A stretch of 64,000 nucleotides of DNA from a bacterium (GCA_021833825.1 JAKBEL010000007.1:1-64000); one strand, 5' to 3'. Positions 43,141-53,840 are shown, numbered from the stretch's first letter. Notes: generated by a model from the sequence alone, not told the origin. Made by a program: numbers and translations.

Positions 43141-44910
43141 ATGCAACGCTCAGGTCGCACTATAGAATGTGCAAAAGTGACAAATGAATTACTTGGTAAA
43201 GAGATTACTTTAGTCGGCTGGGTTAACCGCCGTCGTGATCATGGAGGATTGATATTTATTGATCTGCGTGATCGCAGTGGCATTATGCAGCTTGTTTTCA
43301 ATCCAGACTTTAATCAAGATGCTCACAAACAGGCGCAAGCGATCCGTTCTGAAGATGTCATTCAAGTTGTAGGGACTGTTGTCAAACGTTCAGTTGAAAC
43401 AATTAATAAAGATTTAAAGACCGGAGAGTTTGAATTACAAGTTCACAAATTAAACATACTCAATAAATCAAAACCGTTGCCATTTATGCTAGAGGATGCA
43501 GATCAGGTTGATGAAGAGCTTCGTTTAAAATATCGTTATCTTGATATGCGTCGCCCTGAAATGCAAGAGCGTTTTGCATTACGCAATAAGATTACTTTCG
43601 CAATGCGTGAATTTTTGGTCAAACTTGGATTCTATGAAATGGAAACTCCAATATTGACCAAGAATAGCCCTGAAGGTGCCCGTGAGTTTATAGTGCCTTC
43701 TCGTGTGCATCAAGGGTCTTTTTATGCGTTGCCGCAATCACCACAACTTTATAAGCAGTTGCTAATGGCCAGTGGGTTTGAAGCATATTTCCAAATTGCC
43801 CGTTGCTTTAGAGATGAGGATCTTCGTGCAGATCGTCAGCCGGAATTCACACAGCTTGATATTGAAATGTCATTTATTAATGAAGATGACATTCAGCGCG
43901 TTACTGAGCAACTTATTGCCCATATTTGGAAGATTGGCTTTAATATTGATTTACAACTTCCATTTGAGCGCATGACTTATGATAAAGCTTTTTCTACTTA
44001 CGGATCTGATAAACCGGACTTGCGCTTTAATCTGCCAATTCATGATATAAGTTCTCTATTTGCGCAAACTGAACTTAAGTTCTTACGCGCGGTTCTTGAT
44101 AACAACGAAAAAATTGGTGCATTGGCAGTTCATAATCATGAGTTTGCCCGTTCTGAGCTTGATGGAATGGTTGGCCGAGCTCAGGAGCTTGGTGCAAAAG
44201 GTTTACTATGGATACGTTTTAAGGATGGTAAACCGGATTCTCCAGTATCTAAATTTTTACCCGATAATTTCTTAGAACAGTTACAAAAAATTATCCCTGA
44301 AGCAGGACCTAAAACAACATTGTTTATTGTTGCTGGTCCTTATGATGAAGCTTGGACAACATTGGGTAGATTGCGCCTTCTATTAGGTGAAGATCTTAAA
44401 CTGATAAATCATAATGCTTATAAGTTCTTATGGGTAACAGATTTCCCTCTTTTTGAGTATGATAAAGAGAGTAAGCAATGGAACGCTGTTCACCATCCAT
44501 TTACTAGTCCACAAGCTGGATGGGAGAATATGAATCAGAAAGATATTAAAGCTCGTGCATATGACGTTGTGCTCAATGGTATAGAGCTTGGTGGCGGGTC
44601 TATTCGTATACATGATCATGACATGCAAGACCGAGTGTTTGATCTTTTGGGCCTTGATAAGGAGACTGCTAATAAAAAGTTTGGTTTTTTGCTTGAAGCT
44701 CAAACACTAGGTTTTCCTCCACATGGCGGTATTGCACTTGGGCTTGATAGGCTTATTATGCTTATGACCAAAAGTAAATCAATTCGTGAAGTCATTGCAT
44801 TTCCAAAAACAGCTCGCGGCTATGATCCATTGATGGTCTGTCCCACAGAGGTTGATGATGTTCAGTTGCGTGAATATGGTTTAAAACTATTGCCTGGTAA
44901 GAAGAAATAA
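43141..44910 (+). CDS. aspS: Aspartyl-tRNA synthetase
   Basis: A 589-residue class IIb synthetase. An N-terminal OB anticodon-binding domain (about 15-110, VGWVNRRRDHGGLIFIDLRD) is followed by the catalytic domain with motif 2 (FRDEDLRADRQPEFTQLD, about 217-234), the bacterial GAD insertion (about 290-420) and motif 3 (GGIALGLDRL near 530). Length and insertion match bacterial AspRS. It charges tRNA(Asp), and if non-discriminating also tRNA(Asn), which would fit the presence of gatB; this cannot be settled here. The ribosome site is weak (GGGCAG). Confidence 0.96.
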   Translation: MQRSGRTIECAKVTNELLGKEITLVGWVNRRRDHGGLIFIDLRDRSGIMQLVFNPDFNQDAHKQAQAIRSEDVIQVVGTVVKRSVETINKDLKTGEFELQVHKLNILNKSKPLPFMLEDADQVDEELRLKYRYLDMRRPEMQERFALRNKITFAMREFLVKLGFYEMETPILTKNSPEGAREFIVPSRVHQGSFYALPQSPQLYKQLLMASGFEAYFQIARCFRDEDLRADRQPEFTQLDIEMSFINEDDIQRVTEQLIAHIWKIGFNIDLQLPFERMTYDKAFSTYGSDKPDLRFNLPIHDISSLFAQTELKFLRAVLDNNEKIGALAVHNHEFARSELDGMVGRAQELGAKGLLWIRFKDGKPDSPVSKFLPDNFLEQLQKIIPEAGPKTTLFIVAGPYDEAWTTLGRLRLLLGEDLKLINHNAYKFLWVTDFPLFEYDKESKQWNAVHHPFTSPQAGWENMNQKDIKARAYDVVLNGIELGGGSIRIHDHDMQDRVFDLLGLDKETANKKFGFLLEAQTLGFPPHGGIALGLDRLIMLMTKSKSIREVIAFPKTARGYDPLMVCPTEVDDVQLREYGLKLLPGKKK

Positions 44911-45003
44911 TTTTTATTTCATTCATTGGCAAAGTTGTATAGGCTAAAAAAGAGGTCTCTTGTTGATTAGATAATAAATAGTATTGAAAAAAGGTGTTAT
45001 GTA

Positions 45004-46260
45004 ATGAAAATTGAATCTATTCAAGCATTTGAACTTTTTGATGCTTTGGGCCAGCCAACTGTTGCATGTACTGTTGTATTAGATAATGGAATTTTTGCCT
45101 CTTCTATCGTCCCATCAGGACAATCAAAAGGATCTTTCGAAGCAAAAGAGCTTCGAGATGCTAAAAACAAGCGTCTCTTTGGAATGGGTGTTAGTAAAGC
45201 GATTGAAAATATTCAGACTATTATAGCACCAGCTCTTATAGGTCTTCCACCAGCTGTTGTTGAGATGGACCTTAAAATGATAGAGCTTGATGGTACAGAA
45301 GATAAATCCAATTTAGGAAGTAATGCAACCTTAGCTGTGAGTATTGCTATTTTAAGAGCCCAGGCTATTGCAGAAGAATTAGAAGTCTATGAATTAATAG
45401 CCCATCTTTGCGATTATGAGAGAGTGACATTACCTTTTGGCATGTTTAATTTAATTAATGGCGGTATGCATGCTCACAATAAATTATCAATTCAGGAGTT
45501 CATGATTATGCCTGTTGGAGTTGATAGCTTTCGTTCATCAGTTGAAATTGTTGCCGAGGTCTTTCATCAATCTGCTTTGTTACTAAAAAAAAGCGGACGT
45601 TTTTTTGGTATTGGCGATGAAGGTGGTTATTCTGTTCCATTTGATCATGACAGAGAAGCTCTTGATCTTATTATGCAAGCAGTACATGATTGTGGCATGC
45701 AAAAACAGATTGTTATAGCACTCGATGTTGCAGCAACAAGACTTTATGATGAAAAATTAAAAACCTATAAGTTAAGCGGCAAAGAGTATACTGCTCATGA
45801 GTTGATTGCCTATTATGATGAGCTGCGCAAACAATATCCTCTATATTCAATAGAAGATGGCCTTCATGAATCTGATTGGTCCTCTTGGCAAGAGATGACT
45901 AAGCAATTGGGGGATAATTTACAAATAGTTGGAGATGATCTTTTTGCAACTAATGCAGCCCGTATTGCTTATGGCATTGAACATCAGTCTGCAAATGCTG
46001 CTGTAATTAAACCAAATCAGGTTGGAACAGTTACAGAGACGCTGCAAGCTATTAAGCTTTGTAAAGAGTATGAAATGAATGTTATAGTTTCACATCGCTC
46101 TGGAGAGACAGAAGATACATTCCTTGTTGATCTTGCTGTTGGAACAAGTGCCGGTCAGATTAAAGCGGGTGGCCTTATGCGCAGTGAACGAGTCTCAAAA
46201 TATAATGCCCTTTTACAGATAGAAGATTCCCTTATGGGATCATTATTGGACTCTTATTAA
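45004..46260 (+). CDS. eno: Enolase, sequence-divergent
   Basis: A 418-residue glycolytic enzyme converting 2-phosphoglycerate to phosphoenolpyruvate. Catalytic features are kept: QEFMIMP (Glu), GDEGGYSVP, ALDVAA (metal Asp), YSIEDGLHE, GDDLF, IKPNQVGT (Lys), VSHRSGETED (His) and IKAGGLMRSERVSKYN (Lys). Unusual changes lie in the otherwise fixed N-terminal motifs: the canonical DSRGNPTVEV reads DALGQPTVAC and PSGASTG reads PSGQSKG. The active-site serine is retained. Function as enolase is likely but kinetics may differ. It overlaps the convergent secretin gene by 29 bp, so terminator sequences must lie within coding DNA. Confidence 0.9.
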   Translation: MKIESIQAFELFDALGQPTVACTVVLDNGIFASSIVPSGQSKGSFEAKELRDAKNKRLFGMGVSKAIENIQTIIAPALIGLPPAVVEMDLKMIELDGTEDKSNLGSNATLAVSIAILRAQAIAEELEVYELIAHLCDYERVTLPFGMFNLINGGMHAHNKLSIQEFMIMPVGVDSFRSSVEIVAEVFHQSALLLKKSGRFFGIGDEGGYSVPFDHDREALDLIMQAVHDCGMQKQIVIALDVAATRLYDEKLKTYKLSGKEYTAHELIAYYDELRKQYPLYSIEDGLHESDWSSWQEMTKQLGDNLQIVGDDLFATNAARIAYGIEHQSANAAVIKPNQVGTVTETLQAIKLCKEYEMNVIVSHRSGETEDTFLVDLAVGTSAGQIKAGGLMRSERVSKYNALLQIEDSLMGSLLDSY

Positions 46261-48823
46261 GATCCAAAGGATTTTCCTGATCAGCTAAGAATGCTTTAAG
46301 ATTTTGTGTGTCACCGGCAGTTGTTTGATTATTATTCTCTTCTTGTTCTTCTATTGTATCAATAACTTTCTTTTGTGAATTATTAACTCTGCACTTTTTA
46401 TTGGGCGATTGAGTTGGCTGGCCTTTAATTCGCGGAGCGCCTTCAATAACCTTACTTGGCTTTGTGCTCTTCTCAAGCGGATTTTCTTCATTAACAAGAA
46501 AATCTTTGAGTGCAGTTGTGGTATTAATTGGCGAATTATTCATTGGCTGATCAAAAACTTGAGCTTCTTGATCAGTAACAATATCAATAGATTGTGATTT
46601 ATATAAAACATCTACAGATTGATCTTTTTGTAAGAAATCAGATGTTATAACTTCAGCTTCAGAATCTGTTTTAAAGAACCATCTGGTGATTGGGTCTCGT
46701 AAATTATCAAAAACGCCGCTCTGTTTGCTATAATTTTTTGCAATTTCTACATAGGCTTTTGTGTATTCGCCAACTCCACCACGAAGTTTAGGCTGAATGA
46801 TTGTTGGAGATATAAATATGCTTAGGCTTGTCTGAGCAACCGTTTTGCTTTTCTTTTTAAAGAACCAACCAAGAATTGGAATATCACTTAAAATAGGAGT
46901 GCGGGTTATTGCATCTGAAGTATCTTCTCTAATTAAGCCGCCAAGAGCTAAAATATCGCCACTCTTTACTGTTGCATTGGTAACAATGTAGCGGCTAATA
47001 CGGTTTCCACTTGTGTAGTCGGTTGGATTATTAAATTGATCAACCTTGATTTCAACAAGGAGATTTACGGTATTGGCTGAGCTTATTCTTGGAGTTATAT
47101 AGACATTGGTATTTGCCTCAATAGGTTGCTTTCTGATGGTAATACCACTGGTGCTAGGAGCAGCTTGGTCTGGTAGCAATCTTGTCTCACCAACTTCTAT
47201 AGATGCTTTTTGATTATTAATAGCAATAACATGTGGGTGAGAGAGTATTTTTGTTGTATTAAAGAGTTGTAATATCTCAAGAATGCTCCATGTATTACCA
47301 TCGTTATCACTGATCGAAATTACAGTTGACCCAGGGGGCTGAGCTTGAGGAACGCTTTCAAACTCGGTAGATCCTGGCGATGCAGGAACTGTTATGGCGT
47401 TTAAATCGGAGGCAACTCCGGTTAATTTATTAATTGCTTCTTGATCATTATAAGGAGCATCAAGAACAACTTGGTCGATCATAGCAGCTTGAAGGCTAGC
47501 ATTGCCAGGAAAGGCTACATCTCGTGGATTACGTGTAATTGATCCTAGGCTTCTGACATCATCAAGGGTTAAATCGGCCAATAGTACTTCGATAATAACT
47601 TGTGGTTGTGGTTGATCAAGTTGTTCAATAAGCATTTTAATTCGTTTCCAGTCATCATTTCTTGCAGCGACAACAAGTTTATTTCCACCAAAGTATTTTG
47701 ACTCTGCATTCTCTTCAGATCCTTCACCGCTTATATCCGGTTGAATAATCACTTGATCAAAAAATCGCTCAGTTCCTCCCTGGGCACCACCAGTTTTGGA
47801 TTGTTCTGTTCCTCCTGAACGGGTTGATTCGACAATATTGCGTAGTATTGGCGCAAAGTCAGAAGCATCCAGATATTGTAGTTCATAAATATGTAATATT
47901 GATCTACCTGAATCGAGTTCAATATCTATATGCTTAAAAATAAAATCTTTTATTCTCTCTACAGCTTGAGATCTACCGATAACTATTAAAGAGTTGGTTC
48001 TTGCTTCAGGAATAACTCGGACATTGCTTGAAAAATAACTTGCAGCTTGATCAGTTTTGTCAAGGTTATGGCGAATGTTTGGTTGAGGAGCGGCGGTTTT
48101 TAAAATTTCTGTAAATATCTTTGCAACATTGGCAGCCTTTGTGTAACGAAGTCGTATTGTTTCAAGATTTTCATGGAAACCAACTTCATCTAAAGCATCA
48201 AGAACTTCTATGAAAGATTTGACGTCTTGTGATTTGCCTATAACCAGAATGCCGTTTGAATCGGTATCGCCTTTTAATAGACTGTCTTCTGGCATAAACT
48301 CTTTAAAGAGGCCCATTATTTGATTATCAAACTCTTGAGAGATTTTTATATTTTTAAGATAGTACATATAACGAATTCTCTCATCGGTATTAGGAATTTC
48401 AGATACCGGAGTGTTAATGTAAATCGGGAATGGCTCGCTGGTGATTGTTTTACTATTTTTTACAATAACATAGAGATCTTTTTTGGGTACAAGGCTATAG
48501 CCAGCGATATCAAGAATCGTATAAAGAAGGTCCCAAGCCTCTTGTAAAGTGAGTTTTTGCGGTATTGATAAAGAGATCTTTGCATTAATGGCATTAGTGC
48601 CTGTTGGAAGAATAATATTTACAGCCTTTTTTGCTGCAAGCATATTGATTATATCGACAAGCTCTTCATTATTGAAAACAAAAGATATTGTAGCGCTCTT
48701 TCTATTTTTTTTTGAAGAGTCATGGATTTTAGCCGCCAATAATTTGTCGTTATGCATTTCTGTATATATATCTGACCAAAGGCAAAAAGAATAAAAAAAA
48801 GAGATTAATAATAGTTTTTTCAT
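46232..48823 (-). CDS. Second secretin of the type II secretion cluster
   Basis: An 863-residue outer-membrane secretin. The ATG at 48823 has AAGGAT upstream and opens a signal peptide (KKLLLISFFYSFCLWS). Repeated N domains cover about residues 40-400 (SLSIPQKLTLQEAWDLLYTI near 95). The secretin domain runs from about 420 to 680, with QVIIEVLLADLTLDDV, VGETRLLPDQ and the typical end TPILSDIPILGWFFKKKS. The tail (about 710-863) is polar and probably disordered. It lies last in an operon that already encodes another secretin, and the two differ in length and tail, so they may form separate or mixed channels. Confidence 0.88.
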   Translation of the reverse strand: MKKLLLISFFYSFCLWSDIYTEMHNDKLLAAKIHDSSKKNRKSATISFVFNNEELVDIINMLAAKKAVNIILPTGTNAINAKISLSIPQKLTLQEAWDLLYTILDIAGYSLVPKKDLYVIVKNSKTITSEPFPIYINTPVSEIPNTDERIRYMYYLKNIKISQEFDNQIMGLFKEFMPEDSLLKGDTDSNGILVIGKSQDVKSFIEVLDALDEVGFHENLETIRLRYTKAANVAKIFTEILKTAAPQPNIRHNLDKTDQAASYFSSNVRVIPEARTNSLIVIGRSQAVERIKDFIFKHIDIELDSGRSILHIYELQYLDASDFAPILRNIVESTRSGGTEQSKTGGAQGGTERFFDQVIIQPDISGEGSEENAESKYFGGNKLVVAARNDDWKRIKMLIEQLDQPQPQVIIEVLLADLTLDDVRSLGSITRNPRDVAFPGNASLQAAMIDQVVLDAPYNDQEAINKLTGVASDLNAITVPASPGSTEFESVPQAQPPGSTVISISDNDGNTWSILEILQLFNTTKILSHPHVIAINNQKASIEVGETRLLPDQAAPSTSGITIRKQPIEANTNVYITPRISSANTVNLLVEIKVDQFNNPTDYTSGNRISRYIVTNATVKSGDILALGGLIREDTSDAITRTPILSDIPILGWFFKKKSKTVAQTSLSIFISPTIIQPKLRGGVGEYTKAYVEIAKNYSKQSGVFDNLRDPITRWFFKTDSEAEVITSDFLQKDQSVDVLYKSQSIDIVTDQEAQVFDQPMNNSPINTTTALKDFLVNEENPLEKSTKPSKVIEGAPRIKGQPTQSPNKKCRVNNSQKKVIDTIEEQEENNNQTTAGDTQNLKAFLADQENPLDLNKSPIMIP

Positions 48824-48830
48824 GAAATCC

Positions 48831-49403
48831 TTACTCCACATATTCTGTTGGTTCTGTGCGAAGCTTTAATGTTGCAATGGTTAATTGTACCTCAAGTGTT
48901 CGCGGGGATTTGCGTGATTTTTGTATTTCAAGAGATTTAGTATAGATTCGCTTATTCTGTTCAAAAATATTAAGTAACTCAGAGAGCTCTTTCATGTTGA
49001 TATCGGTAAATTTTGCAGTTAGAATGCTCTCATTATAATTCTGTTCGCCCCGTTCTTGTGTCGTGACAGAGGTTGAGACCTGTTTGTTTGATAACCCTAG
49101 TATCTCTAATACTTTTATGAAATATCCTTCAATTTTGAAATTAGGATCAGCCTCTAAAATAGCATTGACTTCCTGTTTTTGTTCTTTTATTAAAGCAGCC
49201 TTTTCAAGAAGATCTCCAATCTCTTCACGCTGTATATTAAGCGCCTGTATCTGCTTTTTGTAAGAGTTAACATTGCTGTAAAAACGATATACAATAAAAA
49301 TCTCCAAAAGAACAATAACAGCTAATACTATACCAATATATTTAAAGAAATCTTTGGTATCTAGATTATCAAGAAAATCTTTGATTTGATGTAAGATATT
49401 CAT
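48831..49403 (-). CDS. GspM/PilO-like inner-membrane assembly protein
   Basis: A 190-residue bitopic protein: a short cytoplasmic start, one helix (YIGIVLAVIVLLEIFIVY, about 22-39), a coiled coil (about 45-85) and a small alpha/beta domain. This is the plan of GspM and PilO, which with GspL/PilN link the inner-membrane platform to the secretin. Sequence identity to either is low, so the call relies on size, topology and position. Its start overlaps the upstream gspL-like stop by 4 bp (ATGA), indicating coupled translation. Confidence 0.7.
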   Translation of the reverse strand: MNILHQIKDFLDNLDTKDFFKYIGIVLAVIVLLEIFIVYRFYSNVNSYKKQIQALNIQREEIGDLLEKAALIKEQKQEVNAILEADPNFKIEGYFIKVLEILGLSNKQVSTSVTTQERGEQNYNESILTAKFTDINMKELSELLNIFEQNKRIYTKSLEIQKSRKSPRTLEVQLTIATLKLRTEPTEYVE

Positions 49404-51028
49404 GAGCCCTCTCCTGGTCCTGTTGCAAACCGTAATTCTGTCGTAAAGCTAGGTGTGTCTTTTTTGGGAATGTAACTGAAAAGCTTGGTCTGTTCTAGTT
49501 CACTTTCAAAACGCTTGAGCGCTTCATGATCTCTGACTTGTGCTTTGATAGTTACTACTCCCTTATCTTGGTCTATACCAACTTTATCAAAAATAAGGCC
49601 CAATCCTTCTCGATCAAGACGAGTTAGCTCAAGAAGAAAATTTAAGCATGAAGTTTTAGAATTTTTGCTAAAAGAGAACCATAATTTTTCCTCTTTTTTT
49701 GCCTCTTCTTCTGCCTCTTCTATCATAACATCAAGATGCTGTTCTTCAATATTAGGGAACCATTCAACAAGAATGGTAGAAGCTTCACGACGCGATTGTT
49801 CAAGAGCTGCCCGTAATGCTCGAGTCTGAAATAAGCTATGCATAAGTAGGCTGCTAAATAAGAGAATTGTTAGAATTGCACCAACAATCATCTGTTTAAC
49901 TAATAGTTGATTATTTGAGGGGGCAAACTCTTTTTGTAAAAGATTAAAATGTTCTGTGGTCGTATTTGGTATTGCGATGCTTGCACTAATGCTATTTTCA
50001 ACCGGAATATGTGCAGTTTTTTTTAAGCTAACATGAGGATTATCTGTGATCTGATCAGGATTGAAAATAGCGCATGGTATATTTAATGATTTTTCAAGCC
50101 AGGAATTAAATCCTTTTATCGTAGCTCCGATGCCAAGAAGAAAAATGTGAGAGATCTGCTCTTCTGGATTATTGGTCTGAACCATAAATGATTGCATGGT
50201 AAATTTAAGCTTTGAAACAAAAGAATCAGCAGCACTGTTGATCGCCTCCATAAAAGAGGGTTCTTCCTCTTTTTCAAATCCATGACGGAGAAGCTCTTCC
50301 ATAGCATCTTTGATCGGGATCGAACGATGCGTTCCAACCGCCTTTGCAATATGTGTTGTTCCTAAAACTAGAGTGCGGATAAATTTGAGCTGACCATTAA
50401 GAATGTAAGCTATTTTTGTGCAAGAAAATCCTATTTCTATAAGTAGCACTCCACCAGTAAGATTATTGTAATAAGGAATTGCTCTATAGATTCCATAAAG
50501 CTCAAAGAGATCAATAGTTATAACTTCGGGTTGAATTCCAGCCTCTTGAAAAGGTTCTAATACCTGTCTAATGTGCTGTTTTTGAAGAGCAGCTACGCAG
50601 ATTTCGGAGCTTTTTTCAGTCTTATTTTGTTCTGTTATAATGAAATCTACAACAGCATCATGAATTGAGAATGGTAATAATGGTTCAACTTCAAAATTAA
50701 TAACGCGCTCTATTTTTTCATAATCATCAAATGGTAGCTTCATATTTTTAAAAATAGCCTGTGAGCTTGAAACACTCACATGAATAGATGAGTATTTGCC
50801 AATTGCTGCAAGAGCCTTTTTAATTGCAATTGCTGTGCGTGCGGTTAATTCTTGGCCATTATCCTGCTCTATTGCTATATCTATAGATTGCTCAATAGAT
50901 ATGGATGATCCATGCAGATAGACAGCGGTCGCAAAAACATAATTCTTTGTTATCTCAAAGCCGACTATTCGTTGAGGGAAAAGATAGTAAGATCTGATTT
51001 TTTCAGGAAGGAGTATATTTTGGATCAT
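49400..51028 (-). CDS. gspL: GspL-like protein, PilM-PilN fusion plan
   Basis: A 542-residue protein. Residues 1-345 form an actin-like PilM/GspL cytoplasmic domain (VGFEITKNYVFATAVYLHG near 24, LLIEIGFSCTKIAYILNGQL near 195). One transmembrane helix follows (MIVGAILTILLFSSLLMH, about 375-392), then a coiled coil and a small periplasmic ferredoxin-like domain as in PilN. GspL has this fused plan, while type IV pilus systems encode PilM and PilN separately. It should connect the secretion ATPase with the periplasmic parts. ATGA overlaps on both sides show a tightly coupled operon. Confidence 0.8.
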   Translation of the reverse strand: MIQNILLPEKIRSYYLFPQRIVGFEITKNYVFATAVYLHGSSISIEQSIDIAIEQDNGQELTARTAIAIKKALAAIGKYSSIHVSVSSSQAIFKNMKLPFDDYEKIERVINFEVEPLLPFSIHDAVVDFIITEQNKTEKSSEICVAALQKQHIRQVLEPFQEAGIQPEVITIDLFELYGIYRAIPYYNNLTGGVLLIEIGFSCTKIAYILNGQLKFIRTLVLGTTHIAKAVGTHRSIPIKDAMEELLRHGFEKEEEPSFMEAINSAADSFVSKLKFTMQSFMVQTNNPEEQISHIFLLGIGATIKGFNSWLEKSLNIPCAIFNPDQITDNPHVSLKKTAHIPVENSISASIAIPNTTTEHFNLLQKEFAPSNNQLLVKQMIVGAILTILLFSSLLMHSLFQTRALRAALEQSRREASTILVEWFPNIEEQHLDVMIEEAEEEAKKEEKLWFSFSKNSKTSCLNFLLELTRLDREGLGLIFDKVGIDQDKGVVTIKAQVRDHEALKRFESELEQTKLFSYIPKKDTPSFTTELRFATGPGEGS

Positions 51029-53832
51029 GCAGCAACTCCTGTTGAAGTATAAGGATCAATGTTTTTATGGCCCCTACGAGCATCGCGCCGTTTTGTAGGC
51101 TTTTGGTCTGCAACTTGAATGTTTTCGGACGCAGTATGATTCATCATTTTTAAAAGCTTTGAATATTCAATTGGTGGGCCATTTTCTATATTTTTAGTCT
51201 GAGTATTATTGTTAGGTTCAGGGGCTGATTGCAGCGCCTCTTTTCTTTGGGCTCGAGCCTTTTCAGATCGGCTAACGCGCTCTTTTTTGGTCTCTTTTTT
51301 TAAAGGGGCTTCTTTGTCTGCTTCTATTTTATCAAAAAGGAAATTCTCAACAATATCAGTAGACCCTTCATATTTATTATCAAAGAATCGTTTGTAGACT
51401 GGGTCACGGCGTTCACCGCTATCGTGGAAACCTTCAACTGTTTCATAATAATCTCGTAATTTCAGTTGTGTATGTGCATCTACAACTTCTGTAACTTCAG
51501 GTTCGATAATACGTGTTGAGATGAGGATAAGGAGGTTCTTCTTTACTATATCTTTTCGTTTATTTTTGAATAACCAACCAAGAATTGGAATATCGCCTAA
51601 TACTGGAACCTTTGTTAAATTCTCCATCACAACATTTTGAATTAAACCACCAATAGCTATCACCTCTTTGTCAGCAACTATTGTTCTGGTGTCAATAACA
51701 CGAGTTTGCTTGGCAACTTCAGCATCATTGGTTATAGGACTTACAAAATTTTCAAAAAGAACATTCAGCTTTAATACAATCATTCCATCAGAGTTTATCT
51801 GTGGTGTTACTTCCAATTTTAGTTGTGCTTCAAAATCTCCAAAAGCTGGGCTATCATTGCTGCCGGCAAAAACAGTGCTGGTCACAACACGTCGCACCTC
51901 TCCCACCGATACGGTCGCCTTAGTTTTGTTTGTTGCAACAAGAAAAGGGTTTGAAACCACTTGTGTATTAGCTATTGTTTGTAATATTCCAAAAATACCC
52001 CAAACACCAAAAACATCAGCGCCTAATGAAACAACAGTATTGCCCGCAACGGCATTTTTTACTACATTGATTAAATTACCTAAAAGTCTATCGGATCCGG
52101 GCCCAGTCTCTCTAGTGACAACAGGTTGTGGTGTTCCGCCTAATCTGATGCCTGAGGTTTGTATTGATACATTGTTGCCAAGAAGACCGCTCGATTCAGG
52201 AACACGGTTACGTATCTGAGTTCCAAGCTCTTTTTGATCTTCAAAATCAAGAGTTAAAATTAATGCCTCAACGGCAACTTGTGGTTGAGGTTCATCAAGT
52301 TTTTTAATAATAGCAGAAGCTTTTAAAAAATCTTCATAATCACCTTTAACAATGAGGGTATTGGTTGAAGGTTCAGGAGTGAATGTCATAGGTTTTAAAT
52401 ATTTATCTCCACCACGAACACCACCAGTTTTGCCCGCTGCATTATCACTTCCAAATTGTGACATGTTATTCATGATATCTGCGATAGTGACAGCATTGGC
52501 ATAGCGAAGATGATATGTGTGTAAAGGTGAATATGGCTTTTCAAGCTCTATATCAATATATTGTTTGATAAAATCTTCTATTTTTTTAATCGCATCTGCA
52601 GCACCAAATATAATTAATGAATTAGTGCGCGGCTCAGCTATCATGCGAGTGTTTTCAGGGAAGTATAATGCTGTTGGTTGTTTGCGCATTGCAAATAATT
52701 TAGCTGGCTGCTGCTGTTCATCAGATTTAGTTATACTATCATAAAGAGCTTTAACATCAGCTGCATCTGCACTGACCAGTTTAAAGACAGACATTGATTG
52801 TGGCATACTCACCTGATCAAGCTCATGAACGATCTCCATGAGCGTTCGAATGTTATAGGCGCGATCTGTTATAACAAGAGCCTTTATCTCTTGTAAAATA
52901 ATTGCATGCGCGCTCGGACTTTTTAATGTTGTTACAATATCTTTTATGGTCTCTACACGAGCATTCTGGATGAAGTAGACATAGCGAATGACTTGGTCAT
53001 TTTCAGGCAATTTTTTTGAATCTATACCAATAAATGTTGGGACTGGAGAGCGTTGAGCTTTATCTGAAGTAACAACACGATAAAAACCGGGTTCAGATTG
53101 AGGAATTAATGCAAATCCTGCCAAATCTAAAAATGTAAGAAAAAGATCCCACGCCGATTTTTTTGAAAGTGGATTGTGTGTTTTAAATGAGATTTTATTG
53201 CCTTTTAGAGCTTTTCCGCCAGGGGTTAACGGATCAACAATATCATCAGTAATGAATGTAACATTGTTAAATAATTCTGATATTTGCGTTAATAGATTCA
53301 TAATATCAGCATCTTCAAAATAGAACTCAATAAGATCTGTATCGATGGAGAGCTCTTCTTTTATTACATTTTCAGAAAGCTCTTCTTTTATCTCTTTTTT
53401 GTGTTCATTTGACTCTAAGCTCTCTTTTGTTAGCTCTTTTTGACTTGATAACACATTAAGTTCGTGTGAATCTTCTGTTTGCTCATCCGTTTCATTGCTA
53501 GAGTCTGCAGGCATTTCAGATTCATCTATAGACTCTCTAATAAACTCATCAATTATCTGTTCATTTTCATTAAAAAAGGGCTTAGATTGAACGTGTGCCT
53601 CTTCAGGGACTTGTTTAGTCTCTTCTTGTTGCATGTTGCCATCGAATAAAGGTCTCTTTTCTGCTAATTCTATAATGCTTTCTGGTGCATCTATCGCATC
53701 AAAAATAGAGATGCGATGTTTTTTTGTTTTTGCTCTGTTTGAATATAGACTTCTATCTGACAAGACAGACCCTGTCTGTATAAGTAACAGGCAGAGAGAT
53801 AATGAGAGCACAATGTTCTGTTTTTTTACCAT
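51025..53832 (-). CDS. gspD: Type II secretion system secretin GspD
   Basis: A 935-residue outer-membrane channel protein with a signal peptide (residues 1-25). An acidic, Glu/Ser-rich stretch of about 120 residues precedes the N0 domain (DLIEFYFEDADIMNLLTQI near 160). N1-N3 domains follow, with PRTNSLIIFG near 390 and PSTNTLIVKG near 480. The secretin domain runs about 510-780, with QVAVEALILTLDFEDQ, VSVGEVRRVVT and VPVLGDIPILGWLFKNKRK. A long basic/polar tail ends the protein. It follows gspC with 8 bp between, the usual gspC-gspD order. The acidic insertion before N0 is unusual. Confidence 0.9.
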   Translation of the reverse strand: MVKKQNIVLSLSLCLLLIQTGSVLSDRSLYSNRAKTKKHRISIFDAIDAPESIIELAEKRPLFDGNMQQEETKQVPEEAHVQSKPFFNENEQIIDEFIRESIDESEMPADSSNETDEQTEDSHELNVLSSQKELTKESLESNEHKKEIKEELSENVIKEELSIDTDLIEFYFEDADIMNLLTQISELFNNVTFITDDIVDPLTPGGKALKGNKISFKTHNPLSKKSAWDLFLTFLDLAGFALIPQSEPGFYRVVTSDKAQRSPVPTFIGIDSKKLPENDQVIRYVYFIQNARVETIKDIVTTLKSPSAHAIILQEIKALVITDRAYNIRTLMEIVHELDQVSMPQSMSVFKLVSADAADVKALYDSITKSDEQQQPAKLFAMRKQPTALYFPENTRMIAEPRTNSLIIFGAADAIKKIEDFIKQYIDIELEKPYSPLHTYHLRYANAVTIADIMNNMSQFGSDNAAGKTGGVRGGDKYLKPMTFTPEPSTNTLIVKGDYEDFLKASAIIKKLDEPQPQVAVEALILTLDFEDQKELGTQIRNRVPESSGLLGNNVSIQTSGIRLGGTPQPVVTRETGPGSDRLLGNLINVVKNAVAGNTVVSLGADVFGVWGIFGILQTIANTQVVSNPFLVATNKTKATVSVGEVRRVVTSTVFAGSNDSPAFGDFEAQLKLEVTPQINSDGMIVLKLNVLFENFVSPITNDAEVAKQTRVIDTRTIVADKEVIAIGGLIQNVVMENLTKVPVLGDIPILGWLFKNKRKDIVKKNLLILISTRIIEPEVTEVVDAHTQLKLRDYYETVEGFHDSGERRDPVYKRFFDNKYEGSTDIVENFLFDKIEADKEAPLKKETKKERVSRSEKARAQRKEALQSAPEPNNNTQTKNIENGPPIEYSKLLKMMNHTASENIQVADQKPTKRRDARRGHKNIDPYTSTGVAA

Positions 53833-53840
53833 CTATTTAC

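Noticed and set aside
51668-52219. 183-residue open frame on the + strand
   Set aside because: It lies entirely antisense to the well-supported gspD gene; its composition (Ser/Thr/Val-rich) is what the complement of that gene would give.
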